Source of the DNA: an uncultured Sphingomonas sp.
Lineage (GTDB): Bacteria > Pseudomonadota > Alphaproteobacteria > Sphingomonadales > Sphingomonadaceae
NCBI GenBank assembly: GCA_946886845.1
Contig: CAMPJH010000076.1
Span: 1-7,160 of the forward strand
Direction: 5' to 3'
Length of the DNA: 7,160 nucleotides
Part shown: positions 1 to 6,133 of the stretch, in pieces
How the letters are laid out: each line of letters opens with the position of its first letter
Numbering within the stretch: position 1 is the first letter of the stretch
The notes under the pieces: generated by a model
Database searches by the model: none
What the model was told of the DNA's origin: nothing
What the model saw: the letters and a program-made list of their open reading frames with translations, nothing else
Position numbers and translations under genes: made by a program

Positions 1-683
1 ATCTCGATCTCGCCGCTGGCGATCCGCCGCTCGACCTGCTCGGTCGGAAGCATGTCGTAGAGCGCATCGTAGAGCGGACGAAGGTACGGATCGACCTTCT
101 CCTTCATGTCGCCGGGGAGGAAGCCGAGGCGCTCGCCCGCCTCGACCGCCGGCCGCGACAGGATCAGCCGGTCGACGCTGCCGCTAATCAGCTGCGAGAC
201 GGCCTGCGCGACGGCGAGATAGGTCTTGCCGGTGCCGGCCGGACCGAGTGCGAAGATCATGTCGTCGCGCGCCAGTGCCTGCATATAGACGGTCTGGGTC
301 GGCGAGCGCGGGACGATCGTCTTCTTGCGGGTCCGGATCATCACGCTCGGCGGCGAAGTCACTTCCTCGGTGATGATCCCGTCGAGGCTCGGCTGGGCCG
401 CCATGCCGATTACCGATTCGACCGCCTCGGCATCGATGTCCTGGCCCTGCTCGAGGCGCTTGTAGAGGCCGACGAGGACATCGCGGGCTCGCGCCGCGGC
501 GTCCGGCTCGCCTTCGATCTGGACGCGGTTGCCGCGCGCGGCGACTCGCACCGCAAGCCGGCTCTCGATGGTGATGAGATGCCGGTCGTAATCGCCGAAC
601 AAGGGTCCGAGCAGATAGGGCTCGTCGAACTCGAGCTCGAGCCGGGCGGTGTCTGGTACGGCGGCAAGTTCGCGGCGGGCCAT
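1..683 (-). CDS. phoH: PhoH-like ATPase, 5' part (runs off left edge)
   Basis: This is a PhoH/YbeZ-family P-loop ATPase, a cytoplasmic protein linked in the family to the endoribonuclease YbeY and to rRNA or ribosome quality control. The first 227 codons are present. Residues 1-110 form the family's N-terminal region. The PhoH ATPase domain begins near residue 125 and carries a clear Walker A motif, GPAGTGKT (147-154). It is followed by the family signature around SRPAVEAGERLGFLPGD (176-192) and KEKVDPYLRPLYD (194-206). The Walker B region lies outside the window. The ATG at 683 shares one base with the miaB stop (TGATG), and GGAAGG at 694-699 is a plausible ribosome binding site 10 bases upstream. 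Both point to translational coupling with miaB. In related genomes ybeY usually follows, but that cannot be seen here. Confidence 0.95.
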   Translation of the reverse strand, partial: MARRELAAVPDTARLELEFDEPYLLGPLFGDYDRHLITIESRLAVRVAARGNRVQIEGEPDAAARARDVLVGLYKRLEQGQDIDAEAVESVIGMAAQPSLDGIITEEVTSPPSVMIRTRKKTIVPRSPTQTVYMQALARDDMIFALGPAGTGKTYLAVAQAVSQLISGSVDRLILSRPAVEAGERLGFLPGDMKEKVDPYLRPLYDALYDMLPTEQVERRIASGEIE

Positions 684-1990
684 CAGGCGGCTGCCTTCCG
701 GCGAACCGCGCCGGTCATGCTGTTGGGGCCGGCCGCAGTCAGGGTCACGCCGAGCATCTCGCCGGGCACGGCGCCGGTCTCGACATGGACCGACTGCAGC
801 CAGGGCGAGCGGCCGATCATCTGGCCCGGACGCCGGCCGGGACGCTCGATCAGCACCTGCGTGTCGAGCCCGACTGTCGAGCGGTTGAAGGCCAACTGGT
901 GCTCTGCAATCCGGGCATGAAGCCGCTGCAATCTTTCATTCATGAGTTCGGGGGCGATCTGGTCCTCCATCACAGCGGCCGGGGTTCCTGGGCGGGGGCT
1001 GTATTTGAACGAATAAGCCGCTGCGTAACGCACCGCGTCGACAATCCGCAGGGTCGATTCGAAATCTTCGTCGGTTTCGCCGGGAAAGCCGACAATGAAA
1101 TCGCCGGAAATGGCGATGTCGGGACGGACGGCGCGGACCTTTTCGATGGTTTGCAAATAGCTATCGACGCTGTGGCTGCGGTTCATCGCCTTAAGGATGC
1201 GGTCGCTTCCCGACTGTACCGGCAAATGGAGGTAGGGCATCAGCTTTTCGACCTCGCCATGCGCGGCGATCAGCGCGTCGGTCATGTCGGCGGGATGGCT
1301 GGTCGTGTAGCGGATCCGTTCCAGCCCATCGATCCTGGCAATGGCGCGGATCAGGTCGGCAAGGCCGTGGCCGTCGTGCTCCCAGGCATTCACGTTCTGG
1401 CCGAGCAGGACGATCTCCGTGGCGCCGCCTTCGGTCAGGGCATGCGCCTCGGCGAGGATGTCGGCTAACGGCCGCGAAACCTCGGCGCCGCGCGTGTAGG
1501 GAACGACGCAATAAGTGCAGAATTTGTCGCACCCTTCCTGGACGGTCAGGAACGCGCTGGGGTTCGCCCTTCGCCGCTTCGGAAGCGCGTCGAATTTGGA
1601 AATCGGCGGCATGTCGGTGTCGACCGGCCGGCCCCCGATTGCCGCTTCGGCGACCATCTGCGGCAGCCGGTGATAGGCTTGCGGGCCGACGACGATGTCG
1701 ATCATCGGCGAGCGGCGCCTGGCTTCCGCGCCTTCGGCCTGGGCAACGCAGCCGGCCAGCGCGATCATCGGCTTGGAGCCGTCCTCGCGCCGAAGCCGGC
1801 CGACATCCGAATAGGCCTTTTCGGCGGCTTTTTCGCGGATATGGCAGGTGTTGAGGACTACGAGATCCGCATCCGCGCCGTCGGCCGCGGAAGCAAGGCC
1901 GCGGTCGGTCAGCAGCTCGGCAATCCGCTCGCCGTCATAGACGTTCATCTGACAGCCGAACGATTTGATCTTGAAGGTCTTGGGGGTCAT
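683..1990 (-). CDS. miaB: tRNA-2-methylthio-N6-dimethylallyladenosine synthase MiaB
   Basis: MiaB is a radical-SAM methylthiotransferase that converts i6A37 to ms2i6A37 in tRNAs reading UNN codons, using two [4Fe-4S] clusters. The protein has 435 residues, close to the family norm. The N-terminal UPF0004 domain holds the three cysteines expected to bind the auxiliary cluster: C13 (in FGCQMN), C49 (in LNTCHIREKAAEK) and C81 (in LAGCVAQ). The radical-SAM CxxxCxxC motif is C154, C158, C161 (EGCDKFCTYC). The catalytic core runs to about residue 370, and a TRAM RNA-binding domain follows from about 375 to the end. The GCQMN start and overall layout favour MiaB over the relatives MtaB and RimO. The gene starts 12 bases after the plsC stop. 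No strong Shine-Dalgarno sequence is visible. The complete cysteine set indicates an active enzyme. Confidence 0.97.
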   Translation of the reverse strand: MTPKTFKIKSFGCQMNVYDGERIAELLTDRGLASAADGADADLVVLNTCHIREKAAEKAYSDVGRLRREDGSKPMIALAGCVAQAEGAEARRRSPMIDIVVGPQAYHRLPQMVAEAAIGGRPVDTDMPPISKFDALPKRRRANPSAFLTVQEGCDKFCTYCVVPYTRGAEVSRPLADILAEAHALTEGGATEIVLLGQNVNAWEHDGHGLADLIRAIARIDGLERIRYTTSHPADMTDALIAAHGEVEKLMPYLHLPVQSGSDRILKAMNRSHSVDSYLQTIEKVRAVRPDIAISGDFIVGFPGETDEDFESTLRIVDAVRYAAAYSFKYSPRPGTPAAVMEDQIAPELMNERLQRLHARIAEHQLAFNRSTVGLDTQVLIERPGRRPGQMIGRSPWLQSVHVETGAVPGEMLGVTLTAAGPNSMTGAVRRKAAA

Positions 1991-2002
1991 TTTCGAGGCT
2001 GC

Positions 2003-2725
2003 CTATAGGCGAGTGGGCGGCGGACTAAAAGTGAGCGCCGCGGCGATCGCATCGCGTGCCGCTTCGGCGAGCGCCTTGCGGTCCTGCATCGCCGGCAGCG
2101 GGTCGAGCAAGCGAACCACGATCGGAGTCGAACGCCTTCGGCCCAGCGTGCGAAGGAAATTGTCCTTGCCCCGCTCGCCGTGCCAGCCGAACTCGGGCGC
2201 GGCCTCGCCATAATCGATTGCGACCGGCCGGACGACCGCTCCCGGCGGCGGCGGGGCGACCGCGGAAAACAGCGTCGAGCGGAATGGAAGCATGTGCGTC
2301 CCGGGGCCGGTCGTTCCTTCCGGGAACAGGGCCAGCGGCTGCGGCTCGCCTAGCTTGCGGGCGATCGCCTCGGCCTGGTGCGCGGCTCCGCGCCGATGCT
2401 CGCGCCGGACGTAGAGCGTGTGCCCCTGGTCTGCCATCCAGTGGATTAGAGGGTGGCCGAGCGTATCCTTGGAGACGAAAGCGCAGCCGGTGGCGCCGCC
2501 CAGAACCGGGATGTCGAGCCAGCTGGTGTGATTGCAGATCAGCAGACTGTGGGAGGCGAGCGGCTTGCCGGTCACCTTGACCCGGGCCCCGCACAGCCAC
2601 GCCGCGGCCGACAGGAAACGCCTCGGCCAGCCGGAGCGGCCGAAGATCGCTTTCGTCACCAGGTGCGGCGGGACGCACAGGACGAACAGCAGCAAAAGGC
2701 TGCCGATCCGCGCCGCGGCAATCAC
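2003..2725 (-). CDS. plsC: 1-acyl-sn-glycerol-3-phosphate acyltransferase (PlsC family)
   Basis: This is a membrane-associated lysophospholipid acyltransferase. The family adds the second acyl chain to lysophosphatidic acid, or acylates related lipids. With the chosen GTG start the protein has 240 residues. A hydrophobic segment at about residues 7-24 should anchor it in the inner membrane. The catalytic HX4D motif is H66-D71 (NHTSWLD). Motif II is around YVRREHR (105-111), motif III is FPEGTT (134-139), and a VVRPVAIDYG block follows. The frame stays open upstream into fur, but that part translates to serine-rich antisense-like sequence without family similarity. GTG at 2723-2725 is the first sensible start after the fur stop, and the resulting VIAAARIGSLLLL resembles the usual N-terminus. 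No good ribosome binding site precedes it, so translation may depend on coupling to fur. The exact lipid substrate (LPA or ornithine-lipid precursor) cannot be decided from sequence. Confidence 0.9.
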   Translation of the reverse strand: MIAAARIGSLLLLFVLCVPPHLVTKAIFGRSGWPRRFLSAAAWLCGARVKVTGKPLASHSLLICNHTSWLDIPVLGGATGCAFVSKDTLGHPLIHWMADQGHTLYVRREHRRGAAHQAEAIARKLGEPQPLALFPEGTTGPGTHMLPFRSTLFSAVAPPPPGAVVRPVAIDYGEAAPEFGWHGERGKDNFLRTLGRRRSTPIVVRLLDPLPAMQDRKALAEAARDAIAAALTFSPPPTRL

Positions 2726-2739
2726 ATTCGAAGAAGAGG

Positions 2740-2756
2740 AGCCGCTATGAGCGGCT
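2740..2756 (-). promoter_or_regulatory. Stem-loop enclosing the fur stop codon
   Basis: AGCCGCT and AGCGGCT form a perfect 7-bp inverted repeat around a 3-base loop. The fur stop codon TAG (2745-2747) lies across the loop and downstream arm, and the plsC GTG start lies 14 bases beyond the stem. The following sequence is pyrimidine-rich (CCTCTTCTTCG) but not a T-tract, so an intrinsic terminator is unlikely. An mRNA processing or coupling role is possible. A stem this size is also expected by chance about once in a window of this length. Confidence 0.25.
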
Positions 2757-3173
2757 GCGGTTGAGGGCGACGCCGTACAGCTCCATCCGGTGATCGACGA
2801 GGCGATAGCCGAGCCGCTCGGCGATTTGCTTTTGAAGCGCTTCCAGCTCCTCGTCGACGAATTCGACGACCTTGCCGGTCTCAACGTCGATCAAATGGTC
2901 GTGATGCTCATCCGAAACCGCTTCATAGCGCGAGCGGCCGTCGCCGAACTCGTGCCGCTCCAGGATCCCCGCCTCCTCGAACAGGCGGACCGTCCGGTAT
3001 ACGGTGGCGATCGAGATTTTCGGATCGATCGCCGAGGCTCGGCCGTGGAGCGTCTCGACGTCGGGATGATCTTCGGACTCGGACAGAATCCGGGCGATGA
3101 CCCGCCGCTGCTCGGTAATCCTCAGGCCCTTGTCCGCGCACAGCGCTTCGACGTCGATAACTGCGTGACTCAT
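2745..3173 (-). CDS. fur: Fur family iron-responsive transcriptional regulator
   Basis: Fur is a cytoplasmic metal-sensing repressor with an N-terminal winged helix and a C-terminal dimerisation domain. The protein has 142 residues. The DNA-binding helix region includes ISIATVYRTVRLFEEAGIL (53-71). Aligned by eye with Pseudomonas Fur at an offset of +4, all ligands of both metal sites are present: H36, E84, H93 and E104 in one, and H90, D92, E111 and H128 in the other. The cysteine pairs that hold the structural zinc in E. coli Fur are absent, because the region reads HLIDVETGKVVEF. This is usual in alphaproteobacteria, where homologues may act as Fur or as the manganese regulator Mur. The start MSHAVIDVEALC at 3173 is preferred, since the longer in-frame extension does not resemble Fur. 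No Shine-Dalgarno sequence is visible. Placement next to NifU and MiaB suits an iron regulator, but no Fur box is evident in the window. Confidence 0.94.
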   Translation of the reverse strand: MSHAVIDVEALCADKGLRITEQRRVIARILSESEDHPDVETLHGRASAIDPKISIATVYRTVRLFEEAGILERHEFGDGRSRYEAVSDEHHDHLIDVETGKVVEFVDEELEALQKQIAERLGYRLVDHRMELYGVALNRSRS

Positions 3174-3179
3174 GGCGCC

Positions 3180-3208
3180 AAGGTAAGGCTGGCATGGGCG
3201 CTGGTAAA
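3180..3208 (-). promoter_or_regulatory. Possible fur promoter giving a leaderless transcript
   Basis: On the minus strand TTTACC (4 of 6 to the -35 consensus) is followed after exactly 17 bases by TACCTT (3 of 6 to the -10 consensus). Only six bases separate the -10 box from the fur ATG, so a transcript from here would begin at or next to the start codon. The absence of any Shine-Dalgarno sequence before fur is consistent with this. The match is weak, and fur may instead be read from the mucR promoter. Confidence 0.2.
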
Positions 3209-3240
3209 GGGAAAGGACGCCCGACGACGCCCTTCCTTCA

Positions 3241-3666
3241 TTACTTCGCCTTGCGGGTCCGGCGTCGCTTGGTGCCGAGGCCGATAGACTTGGCGAGGGT
3301 CCGCCGCTGCTCGGCATAATTGGGGGCGACCATCGGATAATCCGACGACAGCGACCACTTCTGGCGATACTCGGCGGGAGTCAGCTCGTGGCTGGTCATC
3401 AGGTGGCGCTTGAGCATCTTCTGTTTCTTGCCGCATTCGAGGCAGGCAACGTAGTCCGGCTTGACCGAGGTGCGGATCGAAACCTTCGGTTCCTGCTTCT
3501 CCTCGGCCGCGGAACGCCCCGGCGAAATGCCGCTGAGCGCCGAGTGCACGTTCTGGATAAGGTTCGGAAGATCATTCACCGCGACGCTGTTGTTGCTGAC
3601 GTGTGCGGCGACAATGTCGGCGGTCAGCGTGAGCAGCGTGTCTTCTGCGATCTCATTGTCGGGCAT
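3241..3666 (-). CDS. mucR: Ros/MucR family zinc-finger transcriptional regulator
   Basis: This is a DNA-binding regulator of the Ros/MucR family, which is typical of alphaproteobacteria. Family members control exopolysaccharide, motility, cell-cycle or virulence genes by binding AT-rich sites. The protein has 141 residues. The N-terminal third ([20 protein letters not shown]) is the family's oligomerisation region. A variable linker at about 48-65 follows. The zinc finger [19 protein letters not shown] has the prokaryotic C-x2-C-x9-H-x4-H spacing with all four ligands kept, whereas some rhizobial MucR proteins replace the second cysteine. The family signature [21 protein letters not shown] comes next, and the tail is strongly basic ([10 protein letters not shown]). 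The ATG at 3666 has a GGAG ribosome binding site at 3677-3680. Gaps of 89 bases upstream and 67 bases downstream are the longest in the window, so it may be its own transcription unit. Target genes are unknown. Confidence 0.92.
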   Translation of the reverse strand: MPDNEIAEDTLLTLTADIVAAHVSNNSVAVNDLPNLIQNVHSALSGISPGRSAAEEKQEPKVSIRTSVKPDYVACLECGKKQKMLKRHLMTSHELTPAEYRQKWSLSSDYPMVAPNYAEQRRTLAKSIGLGTKRRRTRKAK

Positions 3667-3755
3667 TTGCGTGTATCTCCAGTTGAGCTTCGCCTTCGGA
3701 AAGATGCGGCAGCACTAGCCACCGTGCGAACAAGCGGCAATAGGACTCAATCCTC

Positions 3756-4223
3756 TTATTGCTTGCAATCCAGCAAGAAGGTGAGCGCGTCGAACTTGCT
3801 GCCGTCATGGCCCTGATAGTAATTGGGCCTGCGGTTCGACTGGACGAAGCCGGCCGCTTCATAGAAGCGAATTGCCGGATTGCCGTCCCGGACTTCGAGA
3901 TGAATTCGAGTCGCGCCGTTTTTCTTCGCCTGATCAATGAAATGGCCGAGCAGTGCTCGACCGACACCATGGCCTTGCACCCGCGGATCGACCGCGAGCA
4001 GCAGCAGCTCGCAATCGTCGACCACCGTCCGGGACAGGGCAAAGCCGACCACCTTGTCGTGACTGTCGCGGGCCAGGCTGAGCCCGACCCCAGCCATCGG
4101 CAGGATGCCGGCGCATTGCGACCGGGTCCACGCTTCCCCGTAACGGTCGGAGAAGGCCGCCTTCATAACCTCCATGACCGAATCGAGATCATCGGCGCCG
4201 CCGTCGGCGAGATTGACGGTCAT
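3756..4223 (-). CDS. rimI: GNAT acetyltransferase, ribosomal protein S18-alanine N-acetyltransferase RimI
   Basis: This is a GCN5-related N-acetyltransferase. RimI acetylates the N-terminal alanine of ribosomal protein S18. The protein has 155 residues, a normal length. The acetyl-CoA pyrophosphate loop is RVQGHGVGRALL (81-92), preceded by the beta-4 strand LLLLAVDP. The RimI-type region EVRDGNPAIRFYEAAGF (110-126) supplies E110 and Y121, the likely equivalents of the catalytic E103 and Y115 of E. coli RimI, and is followed by NYY (134-136). The spacing from Asn115 to Tyr121 is one residue shorter than in the E. coli and Bacillus proteins as I recall them. The ATG overlaps the tsaB stop as ATGA, and tsaB-rimI is a widely conserved pair, which supports the name. 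A broader GNAT substrate range remains possible. Confidence 0.86.
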   Translation of the reverse strand: MTVNLADGGADDLDSVMEVMKAAFSDRYGEAWTRSQCAGILPMAGVGLSLARDSHDKVVGFALSRTVVDDCELLLLAVDPRVQGHGVGRALLGHFIDQAKKNGATRIHLEVRDGNPAIRFYEAAGFVQSNRRPNYYQGHDGSKFDALTFLLDCKQ

Positions 4224-4822
4224 GCCATTGCCTTGGCGTCGGGCGCGCGCGCGTAGAGCGGGCTGGGGGGAAGCTGGCGAAGCGGCTCGGAAAGGCGAAG
4301 CACCTGCGAAGCCGATGGCCAGGCGTCGATCACGCGGCCGCTGCCGCGTGCTTCGACGAGGGCGGCTGCACCCGGGCCGGCGACAAGCTCGGCCGAAACT
4401 TGCACCGCGGCAAGCGCCGGCGCGAGGTTGAGAAGCTCGCCTGCCGGGTGCAACGCGGAGTCGAATTCCTGGACGAACAGCTCGCCGTGGCCGCCGGTCA
4501 TCGCCGCCGCCACGGCGCCCTCGGCGCCGGCCGAGGCTGCGAGCAGGGCCAGCGACGACAGTCCGTGGAGCCGCGCGTTCCAGCCGATCGCGAGGCCGTG
4601 GGCGGCGGCGATACCGACGCGAAGTCCGGTAAAGCTTCCCGGGCCGACACCGACCAGGATTTCCTCCGCCTCGCGGCCGTCGAGCAGCTCGACGAGCATC
4701 GGCGCCAGTCGCTCGGCATGGCCGCGGCCGATCAACTCATCACGCCGGCCAATGCATCGGCCGGCACCGTCGAACAGCGCGGCCGTGCAGGCGGCGGTGG
4801 AAGTGTCGATCGCGAGGATCAT
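4220..4822 (-). CDS. tsaB: tRNA threonylcarbamoyladenosine biosynthesis protein TsaB
   Basis: TsaB is the ASKHA-fold partner of TsaD. With TsaE they transfer the threonylcarbamoyl group to A37 of tRNAs reading ANN codons (t6A). The N-terminus MILAIDTSTAACTAAL is the family hallmark. It is followed by the RGHAERLAPML block (33-43) and the strongly conserved GVGPGSFTGLRVGIAAAHGLA (58-78), which forms part of the TsaD-binding helical surface. The protein has 200 residues, about 30 fewer than E. coli TsaB. The shortening is in the C-terminal half, which is degenerate and variable in this family, so it probably does not impair function. The gene lies 44 bases after the NifU gene and overlaps rimI by 4 bases. 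No clear Shine-Dalgarno sequence is seen. Confidence 0.93.
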   Translation of the reverse strand: MILAIDTSTAACTAALFDGAGRCIGRRDELIGRGHAERLAPMLVELLDGREAEEILVGVGPGSFTGLRVGIAAAHGLAIGWNARLHGLSSLALLAASAGAEGAVAAAMTGGHGELFVQEFDSALHPAGELLNLAPALAAVQVSAELVAGPGAAALVEARGSGRVIDAWPSASQVLRLSEPLRQLPPSPLYARAPDAKAMA

Positions 4823-4866
4823 GGGTCGGAGTGGGCCACAGGCTCAGGGCCGGGGCAAGACCAAAC

Positions 4867-5439
4867 TCAGATCGCCTCGATGGTTTCGACTTCGGGAACG
4901 TAGTGCTTGATCAGGCTCTCTATCCCGCGTTTGAGCGTGATCTCGGACGACGGGCAGCCCTGGCAGGCGCCGTGCATCGACAGGAACAGCCGCCCTTCCT
5001 TGTAGCCCTTGTAGACGATGTCGCCGCCGTCCTGCGCAACCGCGGGCCGGACTCGTGTTTCGATCAGCTCCTTGATCTGGTCGATGATCTCGGCATCGGC
5101 GGGATCTTCGTCGAACGCAGCATCGTCGGCGATGTGGATCGCGGCCGCGCTTCCGGCTTTGAACAAGGGCGCGCCGGTGACAAAATGGTCGAGCAGCGCC
5201 TCGACGACGACCGGCTCCAGGTCGGTCCACGAAACGCCCGGCGCCGCGGTCACCGAGATGAAATCGCGGCCGTAGAACACGCCTTCGACCATGCCGGTCG
5301 CGAACAGGGCCTGGGCCAGCGGCGACGCTTCGGCGCTTGTTGCTTCGGCGAAGTCGCGGGTGCCGCTGTCCATCACCGGCTGTCCCGGAAGGAACTTGCG
5401 GGTGGTGGGGTTTGGCGTGTGCTCGGTGCGGATCAGCAT
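4867..5439 (-). CDS. NifU/Nfu family iron-sulfur cluster scaffold protein
   Basis: This is an Fe-S cluster carrier of the Nfu type, which binds a [4Fe-4S] cluster at a dimer interface and passes it to apoproteins. With the start MLIRTEHTPNPTTRKFLPG the protein has 190 residues. It has an N-terminal Nfu domain (about 1-88) and a C-terminal NifU domain (about 115-190). The cluster-binding CxxC is C159-C162 in HGACQGCPSS, and AVAQDGGDI (133-141) is the other conserved NifU element. The layout matches mitochondrial NFU1 and alphaproteobacterial NifU-like proteins rather than E. coli NfuA, whose N-terminal domain is of a different type. An in-frame ATG at 5499 would add 20 residues, but they overlap the cytochrome b561 gene and are not family-like, so 5439 is preferred. 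A GTG (5443-5445) two codons upstream is a minor alternative. MiaB, encoded downstream, is a plausible client, which is inference. Confidence 0.93.
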   Translation of the reverse strand: MLIRTEHTPNPTTRKFLPGQPVMDSGTRDFAEATSAEASPLAQALFATGMVEGVFYGRDFISVTAAPGVSWTDLEPVVVEALLDHFVTGAPLFKAGSAAAIHIADDAAFDEDPADAEIIDQIKELIETRVRPAVAQDGGDIVYKGYKEGRLFLSMHGACQGCPSSEITLKRGIESLIKHYVPEVETIEAI

Positions 5440-5468
5440 GGCCACGATGTGGCCCCGCGCCTCGTGGC
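5440..5468 (-). promoter_or_regulatory. Overlapping alternative hairpins in the NifU gene leader
   Basis: Nearly the whole 31-base gap between the cytochrome b561 stop and the NifU ATG is self-complementary. GGCCAC-ATC-GTGGCC (5440-5454) is a perfect 6-bp hairpin touching the start codon. GCCACGA (5462-5468) can instead pair with TCGTGGC (5441-5447) as a 7-bp stem over a 14-base loop. The two folds exclude each other, and either would affect access to the start region. The repeats are plainly visible, but a regulatory role is inference. Confidence 0.35.
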
Positions 5469-5470
5469 GA

Positions 5471-6124
5471 TCAAGAGCCGAATGGCGGCGCTCCGGCAAT
5501 GATCCAGCGGGTCACGGCAAGCGCGACAGCCAGGCACAGCAGCGCCGCCCACCATTTGCCCGGCCGCATCGGCTCGGCCTTCGGGTTGAGCGCGGACCGG
5601 CCGGTGATCATCGGCCAGGTGAGCTTCTTGCCCAGCGCGACACGATAGAAGACGATCGCCGCGACGTGCAGGCCGATGAGCACCAGCAGCACGTCGAACA
5701 GCTCGTCGTGCCATTCATGCGCGAACTCGTTTGTGTCGAAGCCGACCAGATGCGCGAGCGGACCCTCCGCCAGCCCGTCCTCGTCCGAATTGATTAGCCC
5801 GAGCCCGACCTGGGCGGCGAGCACCAGCAGCATGGCGATCACACTGGCCGCTCCGATCGGGTTATGGCCGACGGCCGTCCACGCCCTGGAATTGCGGAGA
5901 TAGCCGAGCATTGCGCGTGGGCCGCGGACGAAATTGGCGAAGCGCGCGGTCGAGCTGCCGAAAACGCCCCACAGCAGCCGGAAGATCAGCAGCGTCAGGA
6001 CCGCGAGGCCGGACCAGATATGCAGGTCGAGCTCGTCATTTTCCGCCGACCACCAGCTGAAGGCGATCAGCGCGACGAGCATCCAGTGGACCACGCGCGT
6101 GGGGAGGTCCCAGACCCGCACCAT
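5471..6124 (-). CDS. Cytochrome b561 family membrane protein
   Basis: This is a bacterial cytochrome b561 or Ni/Fe-hydrogenase b-subunit-like di-haem membrane protein, which moves electrons between quinone and a periplasmic partner. The protein has 217 residues with the family start RVWDLPTRVVHW. Membrane segments are expected at about 11-25, 36-56, 90-111, 142-163 and 191-209. Candidate haem ligands are H13, H35, H87, H139 and H153, and the typical WHDELFDVLLVLIGLHV helix (138-154) is present. A conserved tail motif, GRSALNP, lies at 175-181. It begins 9 bases after the class II cytochrome c gene, and such pairs recur in proteobacteria. The secreted cytochrome is therefore the likely electron partner. 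No hydrogenase, oxidase or dehydrogenase subunit lies in view, so the substrate of the chain is unknown. Confidence 0.87.
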   Translation of the reverse strand: MVRVWDLPTRVVHWMLVALIAFSWWSAENDELDLHIWSGLAVLTLLIFRLLWGVFGSSTARFANFVRGPRAMLGYLRNSRAWTAVGHNPIGAASVIAMLLVLAAQVGLGLINSDEDGLAEGPLAHLVGFDTNEFAHEWHDELFDVLLVLIGLHVAAIVFYRVALGKKLTWPMITGRSALNPKAEPMRPGKWWAALLCLAVALAVTRWIIAGAPPFGS

Positions 6125-6133
6125 TATCGCCGC

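Noticed and set aside
785..1468. 227-codon open frame on the plus strand
   Set aside because: It is antisense to miaB, which has complete motifs throughout this stretch. It is a GC-driven shadow frame with no family resemblance.
2001..2010. Perfect 10-base palindrome GCCTATAGGC at the plsC stop
   Set aside because: Several 10-base palindromes are expected by chance in a window this size, and it matches no operator I recognise.
2726..2884. Longer in-frame start for the acyltransferase, inside fur
   Set aside because: The added serine-rich residues are an out-of-frame reading of the fur 3' end and precede the natural membrane-anchor N-terminus. GTG at 2725 fits the family better.
3212..3240. 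Possible terminator after mucR
   Set aside because: AAGGAAGG and CCTTTCCCTT can pair only with bulges over a long loop, and no clean T-tract follows. The more obvious repeat, GACGCCC, is direct rather than inverted.
3690..3738. Sigma-70-like promoter for mucR (TTGCCG, 17 bases, TAGTGC)
   Set aside because: The -10 match is only 2 of 6. A promoter is likely somewhere in this gap, but the exact boxes cannot be supported.
3737..3755. Small hairpin AGGA-TTGAG-TCCT just after the rimI stop
   Set aside because: The stem is only 4 bp with no T-tract, which is too weak to call a terminator.
4831..5502. 223-codon open frame on the plus strand
   Set aside because: It is antisense to the NifU gene. 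Its composition follows the complement of the real gene and no motif is visible.
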